Shown: positions 43,606 to 52,322, numbered from the stretch's first letter. The stretch is DNA of 64,000 bases from Candidatus Villigracilis affinis (GCA_016718275.1 JADKEA010000024.1:62001-126000); one strand, 5' to 3'. Numbers and translations: made by a program. The notes: generated by a model not told the origin, from the letters alone.

Positions 43606-43932
43606 ATGGCTCTTACAATCGAAACCCTCATGTCCAAAATGCCTGGTGCTTTTATTCCTGAAAAAGCCGCTGGCTTGGATGCCGTCATTCAATTTAAGTT
43701 TACGGGTGCGGAACCTGGCGAATGGTACGCTGTCATCAAAGACGACAAAGTCGCTGTCGAAAAAGGCACGCATGCTTCCCCCAAGATGACCCTCACTGCC
43801 GATTCTGCCGATTACGTCAAGATATTCACTGGTGAACTTGATGGCATGCAGGCATTTATGGGTGGTAAATTGAAACTCGCAGGCGACCTGAATCTGGCGA
43901 TGAAACTGACCCAGATGTTCAAGCTCAAGTAA
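43606..43932 (+). CDS. SCP2 sterol-carrier-domain protein
   Basis: A 108-aa single SCP2 domain (AVIQFKFTGAEPGEWYAVIK, ASPKMTLTADSADYVKIFTG, GGKLKLAGDLNLAMKL), the hydrophobic-ligand pocket fold. It should carry acyl or sterol-like lipids for the fad enzymes. The frame opens at 43570, but ATG 43606 has AAAGGAAAC upstream. It ends the operon before a terminator. Confidence 0.92.
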   Translation: MALTIETLMSKMPGAFIPEKAAGLDAVIQFKFTGAEPGEWYAVIKDDKVAVEKGTHASPKMTLTADSADYVKIFTGELDGMQAFMGGKLKLAGDLNLAMKLTQMFKLK

Positions 43933-43935
43933 AAA

Positions 43936-43974
43936 TATAAAAACTCGGAGGCCAAACGCCTTCGAGTTTTTATA
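43936..43974 (+). terminator. Terminator of the fad operon
   Basis: 16-pair stem with one G-T pair (43936-43951 with 43959-43974) and loop CCAAACG, with A and T runs at the ends. It closes the SCP2 gene. Confidence 0.85.
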
Positions 43975-44033
43975 TACTCAAATTACCAAATTGCCATTAA
44001 AATCAAGGCAATCTTTTTTCAGGAGTATTAGCC

Positions 44034-44882
44034 GTGGATTTTAGCTGGATTTCTTCCCCCGAAACATGGATTGCATTTGTCACGCTGGTCGCACTGGAAT
44101 TAGTGCTGGGCGTGGATAATGTGATCTTTATTTCCATCCTTGCCGGAAAGCTTCCCGTGCAAGACCAACAACGTGCGCGTACAACGGGTATTCTTCTTGC
44201 CGTAGTTACCCGTATTTTGCTGCTTGCCTCGCTTTCCTGGATCATCAGCCTGGAAGAACCTTTCTTTTATATTCCGTGGCTGGGTGGGGAAGAGATCGGT
44301 ATTTCAGGACGTGACCTGATTCTCATTATTGGCGGTATCTTCCTATTATGGAAGAGCACTCATGAGATCCATGACAAGCTGGAAGGCAAGGAAGGCCATG
44401 CTTCCGCGAAGGTTGCTGCAACCTTCGCCAGTGTGATCATCCAGATCATGTTGCTGGATATTGTCTTTTCCCTGGACTCAGTAATCACTGCGGTGGGTAT
44501 GGTGGATCATATTGAGATCATGATTGCTGCGGTGATCATCGCTGCACTCGTGATGGTATTCATTGCCGGGCCTCTTGGTGGATTTGTAGAAAAGCACCCT
44601 ACCATCAAGATTCTTGCCTTGAGTTTCCTTCTGCTGATCGGCTTCACCCTCATTGTGGAAGGCCTGCACCAGCACATTCCAAAGGGATACGTTTACTTCG
44701 CGATGGGTTTCTCGGTGATGGTGGAAATGATCAATCTTCGTGTCCGAGGTACTCCTGTGGAGCCTGTTAATTTGCGCACGCCGTACGCCACGGATGTATT
44801 GGAACTTCAATCCGCAGGAGTTACAGCGAAGGTAAGCCCGGCAAAAAAGACAAAGTCAAAGCCCAAAACTAAGAAGAAATAA
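44034..44882 (+). CDS. TerC-family membrane protein
   Basis: A 282-aa seven-helix protein of the TerC/Alx (manganese/calcium exporter or metalation) group. Two acidic repeats, LELVLGVDNVIFISILAGK and LLDIVFSLDSVITAVGM, carry the conserved Asp residues. A lysine-rich tail (KKTKSKPKTKKK) follows. Start is GTG with AGGAG 8 nt upstream. By family, Mn export or metal loading of secreted enzymes is likely. No yybP-ykoY riboswitch fits in the short gap upstream. Confidence 0.92.
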   Translation: MDFSWISSPETWIAFVTLVALELVLGVDNVIFISILAGKLPVQDQQRARTTGILLAVVTRILLLASLSWIISLEEPFFYIPWLGGEEIGISGRDLILIIGGIFLLWKSTHEIHDKLEGKEGHASAKVAATFASVIIQIMLLDIVFSLDSVITAVGMVDHIEIMIAAVIIAALVMVFIAGPLGGFVEKHPTIKILALSFLLLIGFTLIVEGLHQHIPKGYVYFAMGFSVMVEMINLRVRGTPVEPVNLRTPYATDVLELQSAGVTAKVSPAKKTKSKPKTKKK

Positions 44883-44893
44883 AACGGTAAAAG

Positions 44894-44925
44894 AAAACTG
44901 CCGACCAAGTCTGGTCGGCAGTTTT
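44894..44925. terminator. Bidirectional terminator
   Basis: 14-bp perfect stem (44894-44907 with 44912-44925) with an AGTC loop, between the converging terC and thrB genes. Confidence 0.9.
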
Positions 44926-45809
44926 TATATCTTGTGAACACCCAGGATGGATGGCTTCGTTATTATTTCTCTTGTTTCAATTCCACGTTCGTGAAAGATT
45001 TGCGCGATCTCCTGTCTCGCCTGTATTGCATTCTCAGGTGGAACAAAGTTGATAATCGAGGGTCCCGCCCCTGAAAGCGCTGCCGCACCGAACTGTTTGG
45101 CTGTCTTGTAAGCTGCCAAGCCGCCTGAGATATGTCTTAAGCGGTACGGCTGATGAATGCGGTCATCCATTACTTTTTGGAGCAGATTAAGGTCGCCCTC
45201 GCGCAATGCATCAACGACCAGAGTGGCACGCCCAATATTGTGGATTGCATCCGTGCGCGAGATGGATTTCGGCAAAACAGCGCGGGCAGTTTTTGTCAGC
45301 CATTCCATGATCGGCTTTACGATCACTACGGTCAATTCGGGGACTTCATATCGCCGTGTGATGATCTCATCACGGGCCATCACCGAAACGACCAATCCGC
45401 CCAGTAGGGCAGGAGCAACATTATCAGGGTGGCCTTCCATTTCTGTAGCAAGCTTTAAAAGATTCATTTCATTGAGCGGTTTGCCTAACATTTCATTCGC
45501 GCCGAACAGTCCCGCCACAATGGCTGCCGCGCTCGAGCCAAGTCCGCTGCTCATTAGGATGTCATTATGAGCGCAGATTTCTGCGTTGGCCATTTTTCGA
45601 CCGCAGGTTTCATACAAGAGTGCGTACGCCTTGGTTAGTAAATTGCGCGTGCCTTTGTTTAGCTTTTCCGCGCCTTCGCCCGTAACATGATAGGACAACT
45701 TTTCAGCGGGTTCGAAGGAAATCTCATTCCAGACATTCAAGGCGAGGCCCAGACAATCAAAGCCTGGGCCTAAATTGGCAGAGGTGGCGGGGACTCGGAT
45801 TTTTATCAT
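44925..45809 (-). CDS. thrB: Homoserine kinase
   Basis: A 294-aa GHMP kinase that phosphorylates homoserine in threonine synthesis. N-terminal RVPATSANLGPGFDCLGLAL and ATP loop MSSGLGSSAAAIVAGL are diagnostic. ATG 45809 begins exactly at the motif; the longer frame to 45890 would overlap the promoter region. TATAAT lies on the minus strand at 45821-45816, only 6 bp before the ATG, which suggests a leaderless message. Divergent to thrC. Confidence 0.95.
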   Translation of the reverse strand: MIKIRVPATSANLGPGFDCLGLALNVWNEISFEPAEKLSYHVTGEGAEKLNKGTRNLLTKAYALLYETCGRKMANAEICAHNDILMSSGLGSSAAAIVAGLFGANEMLGKPLNEMNLLKLATEMEGHPDNVAPALLGGLVVSVMARDEIITRRYEVPELTVVIVKPIMEWLTKTARAVLPKSISRTDAIHNIGRATLVVDALREGDLNLLQKVMDDRIHQPYRLRHISGGLAAYKTAKQFGAAALSGAGPSIINFVPPENAIQARQEIAQIFHERGIETREIITKPSILGVHKI

Positions 45810-45829
45810 GCGGACATTATATAATATCT

Positions 45830-45867
45830 GTCGCTGAAAATTGCGTTTTTTCGTAATTTTCAGCGAC
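45830..45867. promoter_or_regulatory. Palindrome in the thrB/thrC divergent promoter
   Basis: Perfect 13-bp inverted repeat GTCGCTGAAAATT and AATTTTCAGCGAC with a 12-base T-rich loop. It sits between the thrB -10 (45816-45821) and a TATAAT for thrC (45874-45879). A regulator binding here could control both genes. Confidence 0.65.
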
Positions 45868-45906
45868 GATAGGTATAATCGCGTCATCACTTAACCTGGA
45901 GTTGCT

Positions 45907-46941
45907 ATGACCTATCAAGGCTTGATCCATCGCTACGGGCAGTATCTTGACCTACCCGCCCACACAAAGAATATTTCCCTGCTCGAAGGGAATACGCCCT
46001 TAATTCCCATGCCGCGTTTGAGTGGGGAACTTGGCTGTGAATTGTTTATCAAATTCGAAGGTTTGAATCCCACTGGGTCATTCAAAGACCGCGGCATGAC
46101 TGCTGCCATCAGTGAAGCCGTGGGCCGCGGCGCACAAACCGTCATCTGTGCTTCCACTGGGAATACAGCTGCATCAGCGGCTGCGTATGCGGCCCGTGCG
46201 GGACTGCGTTCCATTGTGTTGATCCCAGAAGGCAAGGTGGCGGTTGGAAAACTGGCTGGGGCCATTGCCTATGGGGCAGAGGTCATCCAAATTCAAGGCT
46301 CATTTGATGATGCTCTGACCCTTGTAGTGGAAATTACACAGAAGACACCTATTGCTTTGGTCAATTCGATCAATCCGTTTCGCATTGAGGGACAAAAGAC
46401 TGCCGCTTTTGAAATTTGTGACGATCTCGGCTCGGCACCCGATTGGCTGTGCCTGCCTGTTGGCAATGCGGGAAATATCACTTCATATTGGGCAGGTTTC
46501 AAGCAATATCAAAAAGGGTTGCCGCAGGTGCTTGGGGTGCAGGCGGCGGGTGCGGCTCCACTTGTACTGGGGCATCCCGTCGAAAAACCAGAGACGATCG
46601 CCACGGCAATTCGTATAGGCAAGCCCGCGCGCGGGGAGCAGGCTTTACAGGCGGCGGAAGAATCCAATGGCAGGATCATCGCTGTTTCAGATGAGCAGAT
46701 TCTTTCCACCCAGAAGATATTGGCGGCGGAAGGGGTTTGGGTCGAGCCGGCATCTGCTGCGGGGCTGGCTGGCTTGTTGGCAGAATCAGCTGTCGGGAAG
46801 TTTGAAGCGAGAGGCAAAAGAGTCGTAGTGGTTTGTACCGGGCACGGGATGAAAGATCCGTCGGTCATCACTGAATCGTTCAAATCCCCCAAGGTGATCT
46901 CAGCGGATTACGATGCGTTGATCAGCGCAGTAGGCGCGTAG
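45907..46941 (+). CDS. thrC: Threonine synthase
   Basis: A 344-aa PLP enzyme converting phosphohomoserine to threonine. The PLP lysine is in GLNPTGSFKDRGM; ASTGNTAASAAAYA and PVGNAGNITSYW are further fold motifs. It is divergent to thrB with a shared control region, and its SD is CTGGAG. Length matches the short (archaeal/Bacillus-like) threonine synthase type. Confidence 0.95.
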   Translation: MTYQGLIHRYGQYLDLPAHTKNISLLEGNTPLIPMPRLSGELGCELFIKFEGLNPTGSFKDRGMTAAISEAVGRGAQTVICASTGNTAASAAAYAARAGLRSIVLIPEGKVAVGKLAGAIAYGAEVIQIQGSFDDALTLVVEITQKTPIALVNSINPFRIEGQKTAAFEICDDLGSAPDWLCLPVGNAGNITSYWAGFKQYQKGLPQVLGVQAAGAAPLVLGHPVEKPETIATAIRIGKPARGEQALQAAEESNGRIIAVSDEQILSTQKILAAEGVWVEPASAAGLAGLLAESAVGKFEARGKRVVVVCTGHGMKDPSVITESFKSPKVISADYDALISAVGA

Positions 46942-46993
46942 TACCGGTGTACTATTCGTGGGTCGGCAGGTGTTCATATAATAAGACCGATTT

Positions 46994-48034
46994 GTGCTGA
47001 TTAATTCCAAGACACCAAAAGGAGCCAAATATGTTTTTAATGAGTGGAATATTCTTGTAGTTGATGACGAACCTGACGTCCTTGCTGTAACCAAGCTGGC
47101 TTTGCGTGATGTGAAGGTGTACGGCCTCCCTGTGAAGATCCATACGGCTGCAAGCAAGGCGGAGGCGATTGAAATGCTCAAAGGCCCGCTGGCTTTGCAG
47201 GGTTCCACAGAACCGATCGTGGCGGTAGCTCTTGTTGATGTTGTGATGGAAAACGACCAGGCTGGCCTTGAGTTGTGCAAATATATTCGCGAGGAGGCAA
47301 ACGGACATTCGGTGCAGTTGTTCATCCGTACGGGGCAGCCCGGTGTTGCGCCCGAGCGTTCGGTAATCGACAACTACGATATATCAGGGTATTTCACCAA
47401 AGTGGAATTGAGTGAGCAGAAGTTGTACACACTGGTAAAGAGTGGCGTGCGACAATGGTTTACCAGTTGGTATGCGCTGATGACTGAAGAATCGACAAAT
47501 AATATTGTCAAGCACTCAGGTTCCCGCAAAGACTTTTTGGAGAATGGTATTGGCTGGTTCGGTGAACCTGGTCCTCAGGAAGGTGAGGGTGTGACAGGCT
47601 TCATCTTTGACCGAAACGTTATCGTAAGTGACTATCCCACCCAGATCAAGCCGCTGTATGACCGTTTGAACGCCTTGAAGCCCGTCATTGAAACAGCCGA
47701 AGGCCACAAGCTGGCCATGGATGAAATGGGCAATATTTTGGTGAAGACCGCAAAAACAAAAACGACTGCAGATTATGCCTATGTGGGCGAGTCTTCCATG
47801 ATCATGCCGCGTTTGCTGCTTGAGTTAACTTTTAAGAGCGGTTTGGTGTTTTCCACTCTGTGGAAGAAGATCACCGATGAAGAAAAGAAGGCGGCCAAGA
47901 CCGTTACGAAAAAGAGTGCCGCCAAGCCTGCTGCCCAAAAGGTGGTAAAGAAACCTGTGAAGAAGGTTGCCAGGAAAGTAGTTGCCAAGGCTGCCAAAAA
48001 AGCTGTAAAAAAGACAGCAAAGAAGAAAAAATAA
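46994..48034 (+). CDS. Receiver-domain protein with histone-H1-like basic tail
   Basis: A 346-aa protein. Residues about 18-150 form a response-regulator receiver (ILVVDDEPDVLAVTKLALRD; phospho-acceptor region ALVDVVMENDQAGLELCKYI; TGQPGVAPERSVIDNYDISGY) of the kind seen with DUF3369. About 160-290 is an unassigned domain. The last about 50 residues are almost only Lys, Ala and Val (KKSAAKPAAQKVVKKPVKK), like histone H1 or AlgP tails. No helix-turn-helix is seen; the tail may bind DNA. The start is uncertain: an SD plus ATG at 47031 is out of frame by one base in a T run, so a homopolymer error is possible; the in-frame start is GTG 46994. A histidine kinase gene follows. Confidence 0.75.
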   Translation: MLINSKTPKGAKYVFNEWNILVVDDEPDVLAVTKLALRDVKVYGLPVKIHTAASKAEAIEMLKGPLALQGSTEPIVAVALVDVVMENDQAGLELCKYIREEANGHSVQLFIRTGQPGVAPERSVIDNYDISGYFTKVELSEQKLYTLVKSGVRQWFTSWYALMTEESTNNIVKHSGSRKDFLENGIGWFGEPGPQEGEGVTGFIFDRNVIVSDYPTQIKPLYDRLNALKPVIETAEGHKLAMDEMGNILVKTAKTKTTADYAYVGESSMIMPRLLLELTFKSGLVFSTLWKKITDEEKKAAKTVTKKSAAKPAAQKVVKKPVKKVARKVVAKAAKKAVKKTAKKKK

Positions 48035-48061
48035 GTTAACCCGCTTATGAGGATATAAATT

Positions 48062-48110
48062 CAAGCGGACGCAGCGCTTAGCATTTGTGAGTTATGCGTC
48101 CGCTTGTTTT
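48062..48110 (+). terminator. Terminator-like hairpin between receiver and kinase genes
   Basis: 12-bp perfect stem (48062-48073 with 48095-48106) with a long 21-base loop, followed by TTTT. It would end the receiver-gene transcript or reduce readthrough to the kinase. Confidence 0.55.
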
Positions 48111-48126
48111 ATGAAGGTTCTGCAAA

Positions 48127-49335
48127 ATGGTTGGAAAAAAATCTGCGCTTGACCCTGAAGTGTTGAGACAATTTTCGTTCTTTGCTTCCTTTTCCAAAGA
48201 CCAATTGGAAGAGATCGCAAGGAATGCGCCGAAGGCTGCCTGCAAGGCGGGTGAGGTTGTATTTCGGCAGGGAGACCGTTCAGCCACGATGTATTTGATC
48301 CTCAAAGGTGCGGTGAAAATCGAACGTGAGGACAGTGCTGGAGGAATCATCAGTGTTGGGCAATTGTCCGCGCATCAGGTTTTTGGCGAGCTGGCCATGC
48401 TGAGCAAGGAGCCCCGTCAAGCTACTGTGACCGTGACGAAGAATGCCGAGTTCCTCGTGATCGACCGTAAGATGATGCTTAATATCATCGCCAGATCAGA
48501 CCCCGAAGAGATCATCGAAGTGTTTTCCGTACTGAGCGAACAAACGCGGGCAGCGAATGACCGCGAATTCAAGGAGACCCTTTCACGGCGTACGATCGAA
48601 GCGCAAATGGAAGTGGAAAAACAACGCGCTCTGACTCAACTAGTGGCTGGTGTGGCGCACGAGATCAATACTCCCCTTGGCGTGATCAACACCGCAGTCA
48701 GCATTATGGCGCGTGAACTAGCTGAGCCAAAGGAAATCACCACCCAACGCGCAGCGGACATTGCCGAATCACTTGAATTGATGCGTCGCAATGTGGAGCG
48801 TGCTCATCGGCTGGTGCAGGATTTCAAAAAGGTATCGGTCAGCCAGTTGATGGACGAAAAGGATACCTTCGATATTTCCGAAGCCATTAAAGAGACGGTT
48901 GATTTGGTGATGGTCAGCCTGAAGCGGAATCAGATTCAGGTGAAATTCCACGATAAACTGAGTCCCAACCAGAAAAAGTGGACAGGCTATCGCGGCTTCC
49001 TTTCGCAGATCCTGATCAACCTGTTGACGAATATTGAACGCTACGCCTATCCCAATGGCAGCAGCGGTTCTGTGGATGTGAAGATCGAATTGGAAAACGA
49101 TACACATTATCGCCTGAGCGTGACTGATTACGGAAAAGGAATTGCGCGGGAGCATCAAACGCGGATATTCGAACCGTTTTTCACCACGGGCCGTTCCGTC
49201 GGTGGAAGTGGATTGGGGCTGACGATTGTCCATAATTTGGTGAAGAACGCGATGAAAGGCGAAATCAGGTTAACTTCGGAAGTGGGAAAAGGCACCACGT
49301 TTAAAATAATTCTCCCAAAGGTGATTGTTGAGTGA
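48127..49335 (+). CDS. Sensor histidine kinase with N-terminal cyclic-nucleotide-binding domain
   Basis: A 402-aa cytosolic kinase. Residues about 10-125 form a cyclic-nucleotide-binding domain (FGELAMLSKEPRQATVTV cassette); about 165-230 is the HisKA domain with phospho-acceptor His178 in GVAHEINTPLG; about 275-400 is the ATPase domain (N-box ILINLLTNIERYAYP, DYGKGIAREH, GGSGLGLTIV). It should respond to a cyclic nucleotide and probably phosphorylates the receiver protein upstream. A second CNB domain in this window is at the end of the giant fusion protein. Confidence 0.92.
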   Translation: MVGKKSALDPEVLRQFSFFASFSKDQLEEIARNAPKAACKAGEVVFRQGDRSATMYLILKGAVKIEREDSAGGIISVGQLSAHQVFGELAMLSKEPRQATVTVTKNAEFLVIDRKMMLNIIARSDPEEIIEVFSVLSEQTRAANDREFKETLSRRTIEAQMEVEKQRALTQLVAGVAHEINTPLGVINTAVSIMARELAEPKEITTQRAADIAESLELMRRNVERAHRLVQDFKKVSVSQLMDEKDTFDISEAIKETVDLVMVSLKRNQIQVKFHDKLSPNQKKWTGYRGFLSQILINLLTNIERYAYPNGSSGSVDVKIELENDTHYRLSVTDYGKGIAREHQTRIFEPFFTTGRSVGGSGLGLTIVHNLVKNAMKGEIRLTSEVGKGTTFKIILPKVIVE

Positions 49336-49404
49336 CTTTGTGGTATTTGCGCTGTATAATGTAAATGTCAGTTAACCATATCCCAAAATAGAGGAGAGTG
49401 TCAG

Positions 49405-49569
49405 ATGGATAACAAGATTTTGCAAGTGATCGTTTGCTTTTTCATTCCGCCTTTAGCTGTTTATATGAAAACCGGTAAGATCGATAATACCTTTTGGCTC
49501 AACGTTGTGTTGACTATTTTAGGCGGCGTACCGGGTCTCCTCCATGCCTTGTACGTTGTTTTGATGTAA
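49405..49569 (+). CDS. Pmp3/YqaE (UPF0057) small membrane protein
   Basis: A 54-aa protein with two helices in the exact Pmp3 pattern: VIVCFFIPPLAVYMKTGKI, then WLNVVLTILGGVPGLLHALY. Pmp3-family peptides affect membrane potential and salt tolerance. SD AGAGGAGA precedes the ATG; a terminator follows 16 bp after the stop, so it is a single-gene unit. Confidence 0.93.
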   Translation: MDNKILQVIVCFFIPPLAVYMKTGKIDNTFWLNVVLTILGGVPGLLHALYVVLM

Positions 49570-49585
49570 CTAATTTCCAAGCCTG

Positions 49586-49626
49586 AAAAAATGCCCTGTG
49601 AGATGAATATTTCGCAGGGCATTTTT
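49586..49626 (+). terminator. Terminator of the Pmp3 gene
   Basis: Stem of about 15 pairs (49586-49600 with 49613-49626, one G-T) with a T run on the exit side (ATTTTTGATT). Confidence 0.85.
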
Positions 49627-49686
49627 GATTCTAGGCTGGTGAATGTCCTACTTGACAGGCTTCTTTGAGCAACTGATAATAATGGC

Positions 49687-51306
49687 ATGACTTCATTGCC
49701 AAGCCCTCTTGTTGTAGACAATCTATCCTTCCGTTACCGTGACCGTCAGGGCGCGGCCATCGACAATATTTCATTTGAAGTAAAGCCCGGGGAAATTTTA
49801 CTGATCGCTGGAGCCAGTGGCTGCGGCAAAACCACACTTGTGCGCTGTATTAATGGATTGATCCCACGCTCTTACAAAGGGGATGTGAGTGGGAAGATCT
49901 TGGTTTTTGGCGAGGAAGTGAAAGACTGGAAGCTTTCGCAAATCTCGCAAAAGATCGGCACCGTTTTGCAGGATCCGGAACGCCAGATATTGGGGACGAA
50001 AGTTGTCAACGAAGTGGCCTTTGGGCTTGAAAATCTGGGTATGCCGCGCGAGGAAATTTATCAACGCGTGGATGAAGCCCTGAACTTTTTAAAGATCACA
50101 CACCTGCGTAACAGGGAAACTTTCAATTTGTCGGGCGGTGAGAAGCAGAAGGTGGCGTTGGCGGGCGTGCTTGCCATGCGCCCCTCGATCCTGCTTTTGG
50201 ATGAACCGCTTGCCAGCCTCGACCCTGCCTCTGCGCAGGATACACTCGATGCCGTGCGCACACTTGCCGATCAGGGATTGTCGGTGCTGATGGTGGAGCA
50301 CCGTGTAGAGGATGTGCTGCGCATCCACCCGGAACGCGTCATGTTCATGAGTGAAGGACAGGTACGTTACCTTGGCGATGTGGCGGGGTTATCTAAAGTA
50401 GTGAATTATCGCGAGGTGAAATTGCCCGCGCAAGACATTATAGATCGCGCGAAGCATGACCCTGCCCCGTTGGTGCTTAGTCCGCTTCCTGGAGCAGGTA
50501 AAGGTCCAGATGGCGAAGCGCTTGTCAAATTCAAGGATGTTGCGTTTGGGTACGAAGCCGAGCGTGAAGTTCTGCATGGCATCAATCTCGAGATCAACCG
50601 CGGTGATGTGATCGCGGTGCTTGGTCCGAATGGTGCGGGTAAAACCACTTTTGTGAAACATGCCATTGGCCTGCTTAAGCCGAAATCCGGCAGCGTGCTG
50701 GTCAATGGTCGTGATACGCGTGAGGCGAGTGTTGCCGAGATCGCCAGCATGTTGGGATACGTGTTTCAAAGTCCGAGCCATATGTTGTTCGCGCCGACAG
50801 TTCGTGAAGAACTGGCATTTGGCCCAACGAATATGAAACACCCGAAGGACCAAATTGAACAGGAGGTGAAAGAGGCGCTTAAGATCGTAAACTTGTCTGA
50901 AAAAGAGAACGACCCGCCGCTGGCACTTTCATTCGGCCAGCAGAAGCGCGTGAGCATTGCGGCCATCCTTGCAATGCAATCCAAAATTCTGGTGATGGAT
51001 GAACCCACCGCCGGGCAGGATTATCAGAATTACATGAACTTCATGGATTCAATTTTGAAAATGCCTGTCTTTGAGGCCATCATATTCATCACTCACGATG
51101 TGGACCTTGCGGTGATCTATGCAAACCGTGTCCTCATGGTGAACGATGGCCAGCTCGTTGCGGATGGAAAACCGCAGGATGTGCTCCGCGACTTCGATCG
51201 ACTCAGGGCCAACCGCCTCATACCGACCTCGCTACTGGATCTCAACCTCAAGCGATTCAGCACGACAGGCCGCTTTATGCGAGCCGAGGCATTGGCGCAT
51301 ATCTAA
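49687..51306 (+). CDS. ECF transporter ATPase, fused EcfA1-EcfA2
   Basis: A 539-aa protein with two ABC ATPase domains in one chain. First domain Walker A GASGCGKTT, signature NLSGGEKQK, Walker B LLLDEPLASLD. Second domain Walker A GPNGAGKTT, signature ALSFGQQKR, Walker B LVMDEPTAGQD. It powers the ECF vitamin or metal importer made with the S and T genes that follow. The second signature (SFGQQ) is a common variation in EcfA. Confidence 0.94.
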   Translation: MTSLPSPLVVDNLSFRYRDRQGAAIDNISFEVKPGEILLIAGASGCGKTTLVRCINGLIPRSYKGDVSGKILVFGEEVKDWKLSQISQKIGTVLQDPERQILGTKVVNEVAFGLENLGMPREEIYQRVDEALNFLKITHLRNRETFNLSGGEKQKVALAGVLAMRPSILLLDEPLASLDPASAQDTLDAVRTLADQGLSVLMVEHRVEDVLRIHPERVMFMSEGQVRYLGDVAGLSKVVNYREVKLPAQDIIDRAKHDPAPLVLSPLPGAGKGPDGEALVKFKDVAFGYEAEREVLHGINLEINRGDVIAVLGPNGAGKTTFVKHAIGLLKPKSGSVLVNGRDTREASVAEIASMLGYVFQSPSHMLFAPTVREELAFGPTNMKHPKDQIEQEVKEALKIVNLSEKENDPPLALSFGQQKRVSIAAILAMQSKILVMDEPTAGQDYQNYMNFMDSILKMPVFEAIIFITHDVDLAVIYANRVLMVNDGQLVADGKPQDVLRDFDRLRANRLIPTSLLDLNLKRFSTTGRFMRAEALAHI

Positions 51307-51321
51307 AAGGAGAGAAGTAAG

Positions 51322-52275
51322 ATGGATAAGAAGTTCACTAATATATTGATTTCATTCGTTGTTTTGCTCGCCCTTTTCGGCGTGGTGATGTTCGTGCTTG
51401 GTGCACAGGAACCTGCCGAAGGCGCCCTGTTCAATTTCTCTGTTGACCAGTCCAGCGTAGTGTCACGCTTCGTCTTCGTTTTGATCGGTGTTGCCATTGC
51501 CTTCGTCGTGTACTTCATGACGAAAGAAAATGCAGCCTGGGAAGTCGGGACCCGTCAGGTGGTTTGGATGGCCATTGGCGCGGCGTTGTACGCCGTGTTC
51601 TCCTGGTTGTTCAATGGAACCGTATTTGTGGTGCCTTCGCTTAGTCAGGTTTCACTGCGTCCCGCCATCGCCATTCCGATGTTCTTCGGCTTTGCCTTCG
51701 GCCCGGTGGTCGGTTTCTTCACTGGCGCAGTCGGCAACATGTTCGGTGATGCACTCACGGGCTTTGGCCTTTCTCCGCAATGGAGCATCGGCAACGGCCT
51801 CGTCGGCTTTGTCGCTGGCATGTGGATGCTGTTCTCCGACAAGAAGAAGAGCATGGACATGGTTCTGTACATCAGCGCCGCGCTGGCTGTCCTCACCGCC
51901 CTGTTGTTCTTCATGAACCGCGATCAGGCCAATATGACCTATTTTGATGTGGATAACGGCATCTTCGGCGATCAGCAGATCTCGCTCTTCGCTGGTATTG
52001 CCATCCTCATCGGCTTCGCGCTTGTCTTTGCTGTCCGCTACTTCTTCAAGGATAATGAAGATGTTGCCACCGCTGTGACCTGGGGCATGTTGGGCAATAT
52101 CGTCGGCATTTTGTTCGCCGCACTTTCCGACATTGTCATCAACGGTTTCAGCCTCGCTGCCGCTGTGGTGGGTGAATTCCTGCCCGCCGCTGGCCCGAAC
52201 CTGATCTTCGCCGCCATTCTCGTCCCCATGCTTGTGGTTGCTTACGCCTCCACTCGCAGACAGTCGGGTCGTTAA
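51322..52275 (+). CDS. ECF transporter S component
   Basis: A 317-aa membrane protein with about eight helices; residues about 90-200 (SQVSLRPAIAIPMFFGFAFG, VGFFTGAVGNMFGDALTG, WSIGNGLVGFVAGM) match the substrate-binding core of ECF S components, with an extra N-terminal region. The substrate cannot be assigned: the pattern resembles riboflavin-type or uncharacterised S components, and no riboswitch is present to help. SD AAAAGGAG. Confidence 0.85.
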   Translation: MDKKFTNILISFVVLLALFGVVMFVLGAQEPAEGALFNFSVDQSSVVSRFVFVLIGVAIAFVVYFMTKENAAWEVGTRQVVWMAIGAALYAVFSWLFNGTVFVVPSLSQVSLRPAIAIPMFFGFAFGPVVGFFTGAVGNMFGDALTGFGLSPQWSIGNGLVGFVAGMWMLFSDKKKSMDMVLYISAALAVLTALLFFMNRDQANMTYFDVDNGIFGDQQISLFAGIAILIGFALVFAVRYFFKDNEDVATAVTWGMLGNIVGILFAALSDIVINGFSLAAAVVGEFLPAAGPNLIFAAILVPMLVVAYASTRRQSGR

Positions 52276-52287
52276 ATTTGATTTACA

Positions 52288-52322
52288 AAGGCCCTAAGGG
52301 TTTCAAAAACCCTTAGGGCCTT
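52288..52322 (+). other. Intercistronic hairpin between EcfS and EcfT genes
   Basis: 16-bp perfect stem (52288-52303 with 52307-52322) and a CAA loop, not followed by a T tract but by GAAGGTTG, which runs into the EcfT start. It probably dampens EcfT expression or stabilises the upstream mRNA. Confidence 0.65.

Noticed and set aside
43975..44033. Manganese riboswitch before terC
   Set aside because: The gap of under 60 bases is too short for the yybP-ykoY fold.
49627..49686. Riboswitch before the ECF operon
   Set aside because: Only 60 bases and no recognisable aptamer elements.
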